In this document: positions 20,507 to 30,549 of the stretch, piece by piece
Numbering within the stretch: position 1 is the stretch's first letter
How the letters are laid out: every line of letters begins with the position of its first letter
Origin: Stenotrophomonas sp. UBA7346
GTDB lineage: Bacteria > Pseudomonadota > Gammaproteobacteria > Xanthomonadales > Xanthomonadaceae
Direction of reading: 5' to 3'
Length of the DNA: 64,000 nucleotides
Assembly (NCBI GenBank): GCA_002471015.1
Contig: DKPB01000057.1
Coordinates: 1 to 64,000 of the forward strand
Made by a program: the position numbers and the translations under genes
Notes under the pieces: generated by a model
Database searches by the model: none
What the model saw: the letters and a program-made list of their open reading frames with translations, nothing else
What the model was told of the DNA's origin: nothing

Positions 20507-21607
20507 ATGCCTGATCGTGGCCGCACCGTCGCAGTTGCAACACCCGCTGACACGTTGAACGTCAGCGTCGCCGACGTATTGGCCGCGCAGGCCCGCCTGC
20601 GCCGTTTCCTGCCGCCTACCCCGCTGCATTACGCCGAACGTTTCGGCACCTGGCTCAAGCTCGAAAACCTGCAGCGCACCGGTTCCTACAAGGTGCGTGG
20701 CGCCTTGAACGCGATGCTTGCAGCGCTTGAGCGCGGCGACGAACGCCCGGTGATCTGCGCTTCGGCCGGCAACCACGCCCAGGGCGTGGCCTGGGCCTCG
20801 CACCGGCTGGGCGTGCAGGCCATCACGGTGATGCCGCATGGTGCACCGGCCACCAAGATCGCCGGCGTCCAGCACTGGGGCGCCACCGTCCGCCAGCACG
20901 GCAACAGCTATGACGAAGCCTATGCCTTCGCCCGAGAGCTGGCCGAACAGAACGGCTACCGCTTCCTGTCCGCCTTCGACGACCCGGACGTGATCGCCGG
21001 CCAGGGCACGCTGGGCATCGAGCTGGCACCGCATGCACCGGACGTGGTGATCGTGCCGATCGGCGGTGGTGGCCTGGCCTCGGGCGTTGCGCTGGCCTTG
21101 AAGTCGCAAGGCGTGCGCATCATCGGCGCGCAGGTCGAAGGCGTGGACTCGATGGCACGCGCGATCAAGGGCGATGTGCGCGAAGTTGACCCGGTGCCAA
21201 CCCTCGCCGATGGCGTCAAGGTCAAGATCCCCGGTTTCATCACCCGCCGCCTGTGCGCCAGCCTGCTCGACGACGTGGTGATCGTGCGCGAAGCCGAACT
21301 GCGCGAAACCCTGGTGCGGCTGGCGCTGGAAGAGCACGTCATCGCCGAAGGTGCTGGCGCATTGGCGCTGGCCGCCGGCCGCCGTGTGTCCGGCAAGCGC
21401 AAGTGTGCGGTGGTATCGGGCGGCAACATCGATGCCACGGTATTGTCGACCCTGTTGTCTGAAGTACGCCCCAGCCCACCGCGCAAACCTCGACGGCGTA
21501 ACGCCGAACGACTTAGAAGCCGTGTCGTCGCAGCGACACAGCGCAGCCCCAAATCCGAATCCCCCAAAATTCCCGTTACCGCCGCAGTCGAGGAGACCCT
21601 CTGGTGA
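20507..21607 (+). CDS. ilvA: Threonine dehydratase (short form without C-terminal ACT-like domain)
   Basis: A PLP enzyme that deaminates threonine to 2-oxobutyrate, the entry to isoleucine. The PLP lysine lies in [14 protein letters not shown] near residue 61, followed by [11 protein letters not shown] and the phosphate-binding GGGGLASG. At 366 residues it lacks the roughly 150-200-residue regulatory domain of E. coli IlvA (514 residues). After [16 protein letters not shown] it ends in a basic, low-complexity tail ([11 protein letters not shown]... ETLW) whose DNA resembles intergenic repeat sequence. Context in the operon argues for a biosynthetic role despite the missing allosteric domain. 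The ATG at 20507 follows the repeat cassette directly; the longer frame upstream is repeat-derived. Confidence 0.9.
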   Translation: MPDRGRTVAVATPADTLNVSVADVLAAQARLRRFLPPTPLHYAERFGTWLKLENLQRTGSYKVRGALNAMLAALERGDERPVICASAGNHAQGVAWASHRLGVQAITVMPHGAPATKIAGVQHWGATVRQHGNSYDEAYAFARELAEQNGYRFLSAFDDPDVIAGQGTLGIELAPHAPDVVIVPIGGGGLASGVALALKSQGVRIIGAQVEGVDSMARAIKGDVREVDPVPTLADGVKVKIPGFITRRLCASLLDDVVIVREAELRETLVRLALEEHVIAEGAGALALAAGRRVSGKRKCAVVSGGNIDATVLSTLLSEVRPSPPRKPRRRNAERLRSRVVAATQRSPKSESPKIPVTAAVEETLW

Positions 21608-23157
21608 ATACTCCAACCAACAACACCCCGCGAATTACCATCTTCGACACGACCCTGCGCGACGGTGAGCAATCACCCGGCTGCAGCATGACGCCACCAC
21701 AGAAGCTGGTGATGGCGAGGGCGCTGGCGGAACTGGGCGTGGACGTGATCGAAACCGGCTTCCCCGCAAGTTCGCAGTCCGACCGCGAAGCCATGGCCCT
21801 GATCGGCCGCGAGGTACGCCAGCCGGTCCTGGCGGTGCTGTCGCGCTGCCTGGCCGGCGATATCGAAACCTCCATCAAGGCGTTGGAAGCCGCAGCGCGC
21901 CCGCGCCTGCACCTGTTCCTGTCCACCAGTCCGCTGCACCGCGAGCACAAGCTGCGCATCAGCAAGGAACAGGTGCTGGAATCGGTGCACAAGCATGTGA
22001 GCATGGCGCGCGGCTATCTGGACGATGTCGAGTTCTCCGCCGAGGACGCCACCCGCACCGAACTGGACTTCCTGACCGAAGTCACCCAGGTCGCGATCGC
22101 CGCCGGTGCGCGCACCATCAACCTGCCCGACACCGTTGGCTTCACCACGCCGGAAGAAATCCGCGCGATGTTCCAGCATGTGATCGCCAATGCCGCCGGC
22201 GCTGACAAGGTGGTGTTCAGCACCCACTGCCACAACGACCTGGGCCTGGCCGTGGCCAACTCCCTGGCCGCCATCGAAGGCGGTGCACGCCAGGTGGAAG
22301 GCTCGATCAACGGTATCGGCGAGCGCGCCGGCAACTGCGCGCTGGAAGAAATCGCGATGGTGCTGAAGGTACGCAACGCCTTCTACAACTTCGATACCGG
22401 CTTCGACACCCAGCGCATCGTGCCCACCTCGCAGCTGCTGCAGCGCCTGGTCGGCATGCCGGTCCAGCGCAACAAGGCCATCGTCGGCGCCAATGCCTTC
22501 GCCCATGAATCCGGCATTCACCAGCACGGCATGCTGCGCAATCGCAACACCTACGAAATCATGCGTCCGGAAGACGTGGGCTGGGAATCCTCGCAGATGG
22601 TGCTGGGCCGCCACAGCGGCCGCGCCGCAGTCGAGGCGCGCCTGCGTGCACTGGGCTACTGGCTGGAAGAAGAAGAGCTGAAGCTGGTATTCGACCAGTT
22701 CAAGGCGCTGTGCGAGCAGCAGCGCGTGGTCACCGACGCCGACCTGCAGACCCTGATGCAGGGCACCTCCAGCAGCGACGGTTACCGCCTGGCCTCGATG
22801 ACCATCAGCGACGTCGGCAGCCGCGCCAACGCACTGGTTGAACTGTCCGATCCGGAAGGCAACCGCGTGGCCGAAACCGCACAGGGCGACGGCCCGGTCG
22901 ATGCATTGTTCTCGGCCCTGTCGGCCGCCACCGGCATCCAGCTGACCCTGGACAGCTACCACGTGCACAGCGTCGGCATCGGCGCCGACGCCCGCGGCGA
23001 AGCCAACCTGAGCGTACGCCACGAAGGCGAGATCCTCGAAGGCACCGGCACCAGCCGTGACATCATCGAAGCCAGTGCACTGGCCTGGCTGGATGTCACC
23101 AACCGCCTGCTGCGCCAGCGTGAAGGCAGCAAGACCGAGGAAGCCGTCAGCGCCTGA
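21604..23157 (+). CDS. leuA: 2-Isopropylmalate synthase
   Basis: A 517-residue enzyme that condenses acetyl-CoA with 2-oxoisovalerate, the first committed step of leucine synthesis. The N-terminal TIM barrel starts with [18 protein letters not shown]; metal-binding histidines lie in [32 protein letters not shown] follows. The C-terminal LeuA dimer/allosteric domain (about 395-505, [33 protein letters not shown]) is present, so leucine feedback is likely. The start is GTG at 21604, overlapping the ilvA stop in GTGA, with GAGGAG upstream. Confidence 0.96.
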   Translation: MNTPTNNTPRITIFDTTLRDGEQSPGCSMTPPQKLVMARALAELGVDVIETGFPASSQSDREAMALIGREVRQPVLAVLSRCLAGDIETSIKALEAAARPRLHLFLSTSPLHREHKLRISKEQVLESVHKHVSMARGYLDDVEFSAEDATRTELDFLTEVTQVAIAAGARTINLPDTVGFTTPEEIRAMFQHVIANAAGADKVVFSTHCHNDLGLAVANSLAAIEGGARQVEGSINGIGERAGNCALEEIAMVLKVRNAFYNFDTGFDTQRIVPTSQLLQRLVGMPVQRNKAIVGANAFAHESGIHQHGMLRNRNTYEIMRPEDVGWESSQMVLGRHSGRAAVEARLRALGYWLEEEELKLVFDQFKALCEQQRVVTDADLQTLMQGTSSSDGYRLASMTISDVGSRANALVELSDPEGNRVAETAQGDGPVDALFSALSAATGIQLTLDSYHVHSVGIGADARGEANLSVRHEGEILEGTGTSRDIIEASALAWLDVTNRLLRQREGSKTEEAVSA

Positions 23158-23192
23158 GCGCGACGGCAGAACATAGGCAACGGAACGTACCG

Positions 23193-24611
23193 ATGAGCTC
23201 CGCACCCAAAACCCTGTACGACAAACTGTGGGACGCCCACGTTGTCGTCCCCGAATCCGACAACGCGCCGGCCGTGCTGTATATCGACCTGCACCTGATC
23301 CACGAAGTGACCTCGCCGCAGGCCTTCACCGAATTGCGCCAGCGCGGCCTGAAGCCGCGCCGCCCGGACCGCACCAAGGCGACGATGGACCACTCCACGC
23401 CGACCCTGCCGGCCGGCCCCGACGGCAAGCTGCCCTACGCCAGCAAAGCATCCGAGGCGCAGGTTGAAACCCTGGCCAGGAACTGCGCCGAGTACGGCAT
23501 CGAGCTGTTCGACCTGTCCTCGGCCAATCGCGGCATCGTCCACGTCATCGCCCCGGAGCAGGGTTTCACCCAGCCGGGCATGACCATCGTCTGTGGCGAC
23601 AGCCACACTTCCACGCATGGTGCGTTCGGCTCGTTGGCCTTCGGCATCGGCACCAGCGAAGTCGGCCACGTGCTGGCCACGCAGTGCCTGCTGCAGCGCA
23701 AAGCCAGGACCATGGCCATCACCGTTGATGGCGAACTGGCCCCGGGCGTTGGCGCCAAGGATGTGGTGCTGCACATCATCGGCGTGATCGGCGTCAACGG
23801 CGGCACAGGCCATGTGCTGGAGTTCCGTGGCTCGGCGATCCGCGCGATGGACATGGAACAGCGCATGACCCTGTGCAACATGTCCATCGAGGCCGGCGCC
23901 CGCGCCGGCATGGTGGCGCCGGACCAGGTCACCTTCGACTGGGTCGCCAACACCCCGCGCGGCCCCAACGGCGCCGACTTCGACACCGCCGTGGCGTACT
24001 GGAAGACCCTGAACACCGACGACGGCGCGCGCTTCGATGTCGAAGTGCAGATCGATGCCGCCGACATCCGCCCGACCCTGACCTGGGGCACGCACCCGGG
24101 CACCGCGATCGCGGTGGACGCGCCGATCCCGGCCGCCAACGATGCCGCCGCGCAGAAGGGCCTGGACTACATGAAGTTCGAGGCCGGCCACAGCTTGATC
24201 GGCACGCCGGTGGACGTGGTGTTCGTCGGTTCCTGCACCAATGGCCGCCTGAGTGACATGCGCGAAGTGGCGCAGGTGCTGCGCGGCCGCCACGTCGCCG
24301 ACGGCGTGCGCATGCTGGTGGTGCCGGGCTCGGAGATCGTCAAGCGCGATGCCGAGGCCGAAGGCATCCACGAGATTGTGCGCGCTGCCGGCGCCGAATG
24401 GCGTGAGCCGGGCTGCTCGATGTGCATCGCCATGAACGGCGACCTGGTTGCACCGGGCCAGCTGGCGGTGAGCACCAGCAACCGCAATTTTGAAGGCCGC
24501 CAAGGGCCGGGCTCGCGCACCTTGCTGGCCTCGCCGATGAGCGCAGCATGGGCAGCGGTGAACGGCCGCGTTGCCGATACCCGCGATCTGTTTGCCAAGG
24601 AGGTGGCGTGA
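23193..24611 (+). CDS. leuC: 3-Isopropylmalate dehydratase large subunit
   Basis: The 472-residue large subunit of the [4Fe-4S] isomerase that converts 2- to 3-isopropylmalate. The cluster cysteines are in VGSCTNGR and in [25 protein letters not shown] and the conserved DHSTPTLP stretch match the family. It pairs with leuD, from which it is separated by a 193-bp spacer filled with a repeat cassette. Confidence 0.97.
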   Translation: MSSAPKTLYDKLWDAHVVVPESDNAPAVLYIDLHLIHEVTSPQAFTELRQRGLKPRRPDRTKATMDHSTPTLPAGPDGKLPYASKASEAQVETLARNCAEYGIELFDLSSANRGIVHVIAPEQGFTQPGMTIVCGDSHTSTHGAFGSLAFGIGTSEVGHVLATQCLLQRKARTMAITVDGELAPGVGAKDVVLHIIGVIGVNGGTGHVLEFRGSAIRAMDMEQRMTLCNMSIEAGARAGMVAPDQVTFDWVANTPRGPNGADFDTAVAYWKTLNTDDGARFDVEVQIDAADIRPTLTWGTHPGTAIAVDAPIPAANDAAAQKGLDYMKFEAGHSLIGTPVDVVFVGSCTNGRLSDMREVAQVLRGRHVADGVRMLVVPGSEIVKRDAEAEGIHEIVRAAGAEWREPGCSMCIAMNGDLVAPGQLAVSTSNRNFEGRQGPGSRTLLASPMSAAWAAVNGRVADTRDLFAKEVA

Positions 24612-24626
24612 TGGCCGCCGCTTTTG

Positions 24627-24784
24627 CCCTTCTCCCTCCGGGAGATACAAAGGTATGCCCCCGCGAAGGCGGGGGTGCCCCGAAGGGGCGGATGAGGGCG
24701 ACCGCTGCTCCTTCCGGCAAACACCCTGCGCAAGCACACCCTCATCCGGCGCTGCGCGCCACCTTCTCCCGGTGGGAGAAGGGC
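24627..24784. repeat. Repeat cassette between leuC and leuD (inverted terminal repeats)
   Basis: The left end GCCCTTCTCCCTCCGGGAG (24627-24645) is matched in inverse orientation by CTCCCGGTGGGAGAAGGGC (24766-24784) with one mismatch in 19. Inside, TGCCCCGAAGGGGCGGATGA (from 24676) recurs in the leuD-leuB spacer. The element is about 158 bp and fills the spacer between the two subunit genes. Confidence 0.75.
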
Positions 24785-24804
24785 TACGCACTGGAGCTGT
24801 ACTG

Positions 24805-25383
24805 ATGGCCGCACTGACTCGCATCGTTTCGCGCAGCGTGGTGCTGCGCCAGACCAATATCGACACCGACCAGATCATCCCGGCGCGCTTCCTGTCCACC
24901 ACCGAGCGTGCCGGGTTGGGCAAGAACGCGTTCAACGACTGGCGCTGGCAGGCCGATGGCTCGCCGAATGCGGACTTCGCCTTCAACCAGCCGCACAACC
25001 AGGGCCGCGCCATCCTGCTGGCCGGGCGCAACTTCGGTTGCGGTTCCTCGCGCGAACATGCGCCATGGGCATTGACGGATCTGGGCCTGCAGGCGATTGT
25101 CAGCAGCGAGATCGCCGACATCTTCCGCGGCAATTCATTGAAGAACGGCCTGCTGCCGATCGTGCTGGACGAAGCCGACGTGCAGGAACTGATGCAGAAC
25201 CCGGACGATGAGCTGACCGTGGATGTGGCGGCGCGTGAGCTGCGTACCTCCGGCGGCAAGACCTATACGTTCCCGTTGGACGGTTTCTCGCAGACCTGCC
25301 TGTTGGAAGGTGTTGACCAGCTGGGTTGGCTGCTGGGCCGGGTGGATGAAATCGAGCGGTATGAGGCTGCGAAAGCGGCGTGA
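24805..25383 (+). CDS. leuD: 3-Isopropylmalate dehydratase small subunit
   Basis: The 192-residue small subunit of LeuCD. Family stretches are NIDTDQIIPARFL, GRNFGCGSSREHAPWAL and SEIADIFRGNSLKNGLLPI. The frame is open upstream through the repeat cassette, but family similarity begins at the ATG at 24805 (MAALTRIVSRSVV), preceded by GGAGCTGTACTG. Confidence 0.96.
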   Translation: MAALTRIVSRSVVLRQTNIDTDQIIPARFLSTTERAGLGKNAFNDWRWQADGSPNADFAFNQPHNQGRAILLAGRNFGCGSSREHAPWALTDLGLQAIVSSEIADIFRGNSLKNGLLPIVLDEADVQELMQNPDDELTVDVAARELRTSGGKTYTFPLDGFSQTCLLEGVDQLGWLLGRVDEIERYEAAKAA

Positions 25384-25390
25384 GACGCCT

Positions 25391-25586
25391 GCCCTTCTCC
25401 CTTCGGGAGACAGTCCGGCAGGATTGCCGGACTGCACGGCGCAGCCGCCCGTAGGGTGAGGCACATGGATGTGTCGAATGCAGGTGCCCCGTAGGGGCGG
25501 ATGAGGGTAAGGGCGAAGCCTCGCGCAGCCAAACAGCGCATGGCGCCCCTACCCTCACCCCAACCCCTCTCCCGCAGGGAGAGGGG
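25391..25586. repeat. Repeat cassette between leuD and leuB
   Basis: The left end GCCCTTCTCCCTTCGGGAG (25391-25409) is 18/19 identical to the left end of the leuC-leuD element. The internal TGCCCCGTAGGGGCGGATGA (from 25485) is near-identical to the other copy. It carries an extra perfect hairpin, CAGTCCGGCA / TGCCGGACTG (25411-25434), and ends in the CCCCTCTCCC / GGGAGAGGGG stem that also occurs at the left edge of the window. Confidence 0.75.
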
Positions 25587-25621
25587 CTTCAAACAAAACA
25601 AACAGCAACCGGAACCCCTAC

Positions 25622-26683
25622 ATGCAAGCCAATATCGTCGTACTGCCGGGTGACGGCATCGGTCCTGAAATCACCGCCGTCGCCGTCGACGTGCTCAAGG
25701 CCGTCGCCAACCGCTTCGGTCACAACTTCAGCTTCAGCGAACACGACATCGGCGGCATTGCCATCGACAAGCACGGCGAGCCGCTGCCGGCCGCCACGCT
25801 GGAAGCCTGCAGCAAGGCCGATGCCGTGCTGCTGGGCGCCGTCGGTGGCCCCAAGTGGTCCGACCCCAATGCCAAGGTGCGCCCGGAACAAGGCCTGCTG
25901 GCCATCCGCAAGGCGCTGGGCCTGTTTGCCAACCTGCGCCCGGTACGCACCCATCCGGCCGCGCTCAACGCCTCGCCGATCAAGCCGGAACTGCTCAAGG
26001 ACGTGGACTTCGTGGTGGTGCGCGAGCTCACCGGCGGCATCTACTTCGGTGACAAGACCCGTGACGCCGACAGCGCCAGCGACCTGTGCCGCTACACCGT
26101 GGTGGAAATCGAGCGCGTGCTGCGCAGCGCCTTCCGCCTGGCCCAGCAGCGCCGCGGCAAGCTGACCTCGGTGGACAAGGCCAACGTGCTGGAAACCTCG
26201 CGCCTGTGGCGTGACATCGCCGCCCGCATCGGCCGCGAAGAGTTCCCGGACGTGGAGCTGGAACACCAGTTGGTCGACTCCATGGCCATGCACCTGATCG
26301 CCAAGCCGCGCGTCTACGACGTGATCGTCACCGAGAACATGTTCGGCGACATCCTCACCGACGAGGCCTCGATGCTGGCCGGCTCGCTGGGCCTGTTGCC
26401 GTCGGCATCCCTGGGTGAACAGGGCAAGGTCGGCATCTACGAGCCCATCCACGGCTCGGCCCCGGACATCGCCGGCAAGGGCATTGCCAACCCCTATGCC
26501 ACCATCCTCAGCGCGGCCATGCTGCTGCGCCATTCGCTGGGCCTGGAGGCCGAAGCCGCCGCCATCGAACAGGCGGTCACCGCAGCGCTGGATGGCGGCC
26601 ACTTCACCGCCGACCTGGCCGCGCAAGGCCAGGCACTCAGCACCCGGCAAGCCGGTGCGGCCGTGCTTGCGCAGTTGAAATGA
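25622..26683 (+). CDS. leuB: 3-Isopropylmalate dehydrogenase
   Basis: A 353-residue NAD-dependent enzyme that oxidises and decarboxylates 3-isopropylmalate. Conserved regions are [10 protein letters not shown] at the N-terminus, [10 protein letters not shown], the metal site [30 protein letters not shown], and [18 protein letters not shown]. It is the last gene of the ilv-leu operon and is followed by a strong terminator. Confidence 0.97.
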   Translation: MQANIVVLPGDGIGPEITAVAVDVLKAVANRFGHNFSFSEHDIGGIAIDKHGEPLPAATLEACSKADAVLLGAVGGPKWSDPNAKVRPEQGLLAIRKALGLFANLRPVRTHPAALNASPIKPELLKDVDFVVVRELTGGIYFGDKTRDADSASDLCRYTVVEIERVLRSAFRLAQQRRGKLTSVDKANVLETSRLWRDIAARIGREEFPDVELEHQLVDSMAMHLIAKPRVYDVIVTENMFGDILTDEASMLAGSLGLLPSASLGEQGKVGIYEPIHGSAPDIAGKGIANPYATILSAAMLLRHSLGLEAEAAAIEQAVTAALDGGHFTADLAAQGQALSTRQAGAAVLAQLK

Positions 26684-26691
26684 GGTAACTG

Positions 26692-26720
26692 GACGCGGCC
26701 TTTGGCCGCGTCTTTTTTTG
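26692..26720 (+). terminator. Terminator of the ilv-leu operon
   Basis: The stem GACGCGGCC / GGCCGCGTC around TTT is followed by TTTTTTT, nine bases after the leuB stop. Confidence 0.92.
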
Positions 26721-26812
26721 CGGGCTGTTCCCGCCTGGTGGATACCACGCTGCTTTTTTTCTTGGACCTGTCTCCTATTGGACCCGTTCTTCAGGTCCCG
26801 CATTGAAAAGGA

Positions 26813-28162
26813 ATGACCTTGAACTACCGTACCCCCGACGACTTCCTGGCCCATGTGGCCAAGCGCGACCCCAACCAATCCGAGTTCCTGCAGGCAGTCA
26901 AAGAGGTGGCCCACAGCCTGTGGCCCTTCCTGCAGCAGAACCCGAAATACACGCAATACGGGTTGCTGGAACGTCTGGTCGAGCCGGAGCGGGTCATCCA
27001 GTTCCGCGTCGCCTGGGCCGATGACAAGGGCCAGACCCACGTCAACCGCGCCTGGCGCGTGCAGCACAGCTCGGCCATCGGCCCGTTCAAGGGCGGCATG
27101 CGTTTCCACCCCTCGGTGAACCTGTCCATCCTCAAGTTCCTGGCCTTCGAGCAGACCTTCAAGAACGCACTGACCACCCTGCCGATGGGCGGTGGCAAGG
27201 GCGGCTCGGACTTCGATCCCAAGGGCAAGAGCGATGGCGAGGTGATGCGCTTCTGCCAGGCGCTGATGCTGGAGCTGTACCGCCACCTGGGCCCGGATAC
27301 CGACGTACCGGCCGGCGACATCGGCGTCGGCGCACGCGAGGTCGGCTTCATGGCCGGCATGATGAAGAAGCTCAGCAATGACGCCGCCTGCGTGTTCACC
27401 GGCAAGGGCCTGGCCTACGGCGGCAGCCTGATGCGGCCGGAAGCCACCGGCTTTGGCACGGTTTATTTCGTCGAGCAGATGCTGCACCACGCCAAGCGCC
27501 AGACCCACGGCGCCAAGGTGCTGGTCTCCGGCTCCGGCAATGTCGCCCAGTACGCGGCCATCAAGGCCAGCGAACTCGGCGCCAAGGTACTTACCTTCTC
27601 CGACTCCGGCGGCACACTGTACGCCCGCGATGGCTTCGACGAGCAGGGCCTGCAGGAAGTGATGGCGTTGAAGAACGAGCGCCGCGGCCGCCTGTCCGAA
27701 CTGGCCGACGATGCCCGCTTCGAATTCCTCGCCGACCGTCGCCCCTGGCATATCCCGGCCGACATCGCCCTGCCCTGCGCCACCCAGAACGAGCTGGACG
27801 AAACCGACGCCCGCACCCTGGTCCACAACGGCGTGCTGTGCGTGGCCGAAGGCGCCAACATGCCGTCCACGCTGGAAGCGGTGGATGTGTTCCTGCAGGC
27901 CGGCACGCTGTATGCACCGGGCAAGGCCAGCAACGCCGGTGGCGTGGCAACGTCCGGCCTGGAAATGAGCCAGAACGCATTGCGCCTGTCCTGGCGCCAT
28001 GCCGACGTCGACGAGCGCCTGCACGTGATCATGAAGGAGATCCACGCCAACTGCGTGCAGCATGGCGTACGAGCCGATGGCAGCGTCAACTACGTGGACG
28101 GCGCCAACGTCGCCGGCTTCGTCAAGGTTGCCGACGCGATGCTGGCGCAGGGCCTGTATTAA
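26813..28162 (+). CDS. gdhA: NADP-specific glutamate dehydrogenase
   Basis: A cytoplasmic enzyme that aminates 2-oxoglutarate to glutamate; at 449 residues it has the small hexameric form. The catalytic lysine region is LPMGGGKGGSDFDPKGKSDG; VSGSGNVAQYAA is the dinucleotide motif; EGANMPSTLEA and ASNAGGVATSGLEMSQN match the NADP enzymes. AAAAGGA abuts the ATG at 26813 with almost no spacing, so the in-frame TTG at 26819 (six to seven bases from AGGA) may be the true start. It is monocistronic. Ammonia assimilated here can supply the transaminations that finish branched-chain synthesis. Confidence 0.96.
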   Translation: MTLNYRTPDDFLAHVAKRDPNQSEFLQAVKEVAHSLWPFLQQNPKYTQYGLLERLVEPERVIQFRVAWADDKGQTHVNRAWRVQHSSAIGPFKGGMRFHPSVNLSILKFLAFEQTFKNALTTLPMGGGKGGSDFDPKGKSDGEVMRFCQALMLELYRHLGPDTDVPAGDIGVGAREVGFMAGMMKKLSNDAACVFTGKGLAYGGSLMRPEATGFGTVYFVEQMLHHAKRQTHGAKVLVSGSGNVAQYAAIKASELGAKVLTFSDSGGTLYARDGFDEQGLQEVMALKNERRGRLSELADDARFEFLADRRPWHIPADIALPCATQNELDETDARTLVHNGVLCVAEGANMPSTLEAVDVFLQAGTLYAPGKASNAGGVATSGLEMSQNALRLSWRHADVDERLHVIMKEIHANCVQHGVRADGSVNYVDGANVAGFVKVADAMLAQGLY

Positions 28163-28502
28163 GCCAGCCCTGCCCCCCGCGATCCACGGGCATCGTATCC
28201 ACGGGCGCCGCTGCCCTTGGATGCGATGCACCCACGCAATGCGTGCAGATGGGTGAGTACCACTGCACCGGGGCACACCCATGAGACGCTGGCTGCGCAA
28301 CGCGCCGGCTGCATGCCACAACATCGGGTCCAATGCGCACGGCCGTCTTCCGTGCCATGCGCAGATGCAGATGTCCATGTCGCTCATGTGTTTCCTTTGA
28401 TGACGCTGCGCTGGCAACCCGCGCCATTCCGTTCTTACGTGTGAAACAAATCCGACGTCCGCATCACCCATAGTCGACTCCCCCGATCAAAGGAGTGACG
28501 AG
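28163..28502. other. Structured intergenic region between gdhA and the oxoamine-synthase operon
   Basis: This 340-bp gap has no convincing gene. Near its start is a long imperfect hairpin, GCATCGTATCCACGGGC / GCCCTTGGATGCGATGC (28190-28229), followed by a second, CACCCA / TGGGTG (28229-28255). Neither is followed by a U-run. The right half must hold the promoter of the next operon, but no clear -35/-10 pair was found. Confidence 0.5.
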
Positions 28503-29789
28503 ATGGGTTTCCCTGGCAACGACATCATTGCGTACTCGACGACAGATCCGCACCCTGCAGACCAGGAAGCCAGAGCCAACGATCTCTATGGCATCCAGAT
28601 GATCGAATGTGGAGAGAACCGGTGCGTGCGGATAAAAACGCAATCGGGTCAACAATGGGCCACAGACTTTCTCTCGAACAGCCCTTTTGGCCTGAACACT
28701 CGCAGCGACGTGAGACGAGCATCGGCTGAAGCAATCGACGATTTCGGCGCACTGCACTCAAGCGTTGCGATGGCACGGACCGAAACCGCGATCGTCAACG
28801 AGATCACGCACAGACTGGCTCTCATGAAAACCGGAGATTCGCAGGCACGGATCTACCCGACCACACTTTCAGCCAATATCGCCACCGCCGCCGGCTTTGC
28901 CAGTTCGGCATTTGACGCGACCGCCGTAGTACATCCAAACGCACATGCAACGGTCCAGTTCGCAGTGAAGGGAGCCTTCGCACCTGGCCGCATCATTACC
29001 AGCAGCAACACCCTGGGCGTTGCGGGTTCTTTCGCAAAGAACACGCGACGACCGGTTGTCATTGTCGAAGATGGGCTCTACTCAATGGGCAACCATGCTG
29101 ATTTCCAAGGCCTCTCCGACTATCTGAAGAACAATGCCAATGGCTGGCTGTGGCTGGATGATGCGCATTCGGTAGGTATGCAAGGGGAGAACGGCAGAGG
29201 CAAAGCGATGCAATCACTTGCCTCTCATGAAGACCGCACGGTTGTAACCGGTTCCTTCGGCAAGGCCTTCGGCGCAGCGGGCGGATTCATGGTTGGACCA
29301 CGAGGCTTCGTGGACGCGATGCTGCGGGAGTCCGTCTCGGATCGATTTTCCTGCAATCTCGACGTCTCCGCACAGGGAGCAATCCTCGCATCGATGAAGA
29401 TCCTTGCCGACCCCGGCGAATACCGCCGCCTGAAGGAGGCACTGGCGGCCCGCTTGTCGTTGTTCGACGCGATGCTTGCAGAAGCGGGCATCCCTACTGA
29501 GCAAGCGGGGTCGACCATCGCGTTTCGTGTTGTTCCCTGCAGCGATGCTGCCAGCGCGATACAGATAGCGTCTACGTTGCTCGCCCAGCACTCCCTCATC
29601 ACCACCCCGGTTTATTACCCGACCATAGCGCGAGGACGCGGTGCCATCCGGGTATCGCTGTCCGCCACCCACCGATTGGCAGACATACGCAAGCTGGCAC
29701 AAGCCTTTACAACCTTGCTTGCCACGAACGACCCACCGGGGCCTGCGTGCCTTCAGGCGCAACGCCTTTCGCAGGAGACACCCGCATGA
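28503..29789 (+). CDS. Alpha-oxoamine synthase family PLP enzyme (CqsA/AONS/KBL-like)
   Basis: A 428-residue fold-type I PLP enzyme. Family members condense an amino acid with an acyl thioester to give an alpha-amino ketone. The Schiff-base lysine is K254 in TGSFGKAFGAAGG. The PLP-ring motif is WLWLDDAHSVG (D220, H222), with an aspartate where relatives usually have glutamate. FGALHSSVAMARTE (81-94) fits the substrate region, and RGRGAIRVSLSATH near 377-390 matches the family end. AGGAG lies seven bases before the ATG. It overlaps the next gene by ATGA. The substrates are unknown; bioF or kbl identity is not supported because the operon has no biotin or threonine genes. The region is A/T-richer than its neighbours. 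Confidence 0.82.
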   Translation: MGFPGNDIIAYSTTDPHPADQEARANDLYGIQMIECGENRCVRIKTQSGQQWATDFLSNSPFGLNTRSDVRRASAEAIDDFGALHSSVAMARTETAIVNEITHRLALMKTGDSQARIYPTTLSANIATAAGFASSAFDATAVVHPNAHATVQFAVKGAFAPGRIITSSNTLGVAGSFAKNTRRPVVIVEDGLYSMGNHADFQGLSDYLKNNANGWLWLDDAHSVGMQGENGRGKAMQSLASHEDRTVVTGSFGKAFGAAGGFMVGPRGFVDAMLRESVSDRFSCNLDVSAQGAILASMKILADPGEYRRLKEALAARLSLFDAMLAEAGIPTEQAGSTIAFRVVPCSDAASAIQIASTLLAQHSLITTPVYYPTIARGRGAIRVSLSATHRLADIRKLAQAFTTLLATNDPPGPACLQAQRLSQETPA

Positions 29790-30547
29790 TCACCCGTATC
29801 ACCGCCGATCAGCTGAGCCCCCAGGCACTGGCAAGACACGGCGTGATCTGTCTGGAAACCGACGATTCGCCCAGCCCGAACGACCTGTTGCGCCTGGCCA
29901 CCCGTCTGGGTGAGCCCGTTGCCTTCCGCTTGGACAAATACCGCCCTGCGCACTATCCCGAACAGGTCACCCTGCTGGACAACCAGGGAGACGGGGTGAC
30001 ATCCGCGCCGCGCAGCTTCGGCGAGGGTTGGCATCAGGACAGTACCTACCTGGCCAAACCGCCGGCTTTCACCGTGCTCTGCGCGCTGCAGGTACCCGGC
30101 AAGGGCGGTGAAACCAGGTTCGCCGATACCCGCAGCGCATGGAACCGGCTGGATCCGGCGCTCAAGCACAAACTGCGACAACTGCAGTTGGAGCACAGTG
30201 TCCATGGCAGCTACCGCGTTGGCGAGGCGGACGTCGGCCGATCATTGGGCGAACTGATGGAGCGACTTCCCCGTGCAGTCCATCCTGTGGTCCAGCAACA
30301 CCCCCGCGCAGGGGAGGCGCTCTGTCTGTCACCGCTGTATGCGGAGCGGCAGGTTGCGGTTGCCCATGCTTCGCTTTACAAGCGGTTGATCCAGGACGTC
30401 ACGCGCGAGGCCGTCAAGCACTGCTGGCAGGCGGGTCAGATACTGGCATGGGACAACAGGATCGTCATGCATGCAGCCTCAGGTTATGCAGGGCCACACC
30501 GGCGTCGCATGATGCGGGTTGTCGTCGCCGACACCTTGGCGACCTGA
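29786..30547 (+). CDS. TauD/TfdA-type Fe(II)/2-oxoglutarate-dependent dioxygenase
   Basis: A 253-residue enzyme. The facial triad is visible: H83 and D85 in GEGWHQDSTYL and the distal H229 in WDNRIVMHAASGY; arginines around 239-244 (HRRRMMRV) can bind 2-oxoglutarate. Such enzymes hydroxylate, desaturate or cleave small molecules. The ATG overlaps the stop of the oxoamine synthase gene and follows GCAGGAGACACCC, so the two are translationally coupled. A tailoring step on the amino ketone or on its amino-acid precursor is a reasonable inference, not a demonstrated one. Confidence 0.85.
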   Translation: MITRITADQLSPQALARHGVICLETDDSPSPNDLLRLATRLGEPVAFRLDKYRPAHYPEQVTLLDNQGDGVTSAPRSFGEGWHQDSTYLAKPPAFTVLCALQVPGKGGETRFADTRSAWNRLDPALKHKLRQLQLEHSVHGSYRVGEADVGRSLGELMERLPRAVHPVVQQHPRAGEALCLSPLYAERQVAVAHASLYKRLIQDVTREAVKHCWQAGQILAWDNRIVMHAASGYAGPHRRRMMRVVVADTLAT

Positions 30548-30549
30548 CC

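Noticed and set aside
24571..24804. N-terminal extension of leuD through the repeat cassette
   Set aside because: LeuD family similarity starts at 24805; the extension translates palindromic repeat DNA.
25589..28471. A 960-codon minus-strand frame opposite leuB and gdhA
   Set aside because: It is antisense to two clearly recognised genes, rich in G, A, H and Q, and shows no family motif; typical of high-GC shadows.
28503..29789. Calling the oxoamine synthase bioF, kbl or cqsA
   Set aside because: The fold and lysine motif fit the whole family, but there are no biotin or threonine genes nearby and no CqsS-like sensor. The specific name is not supported.
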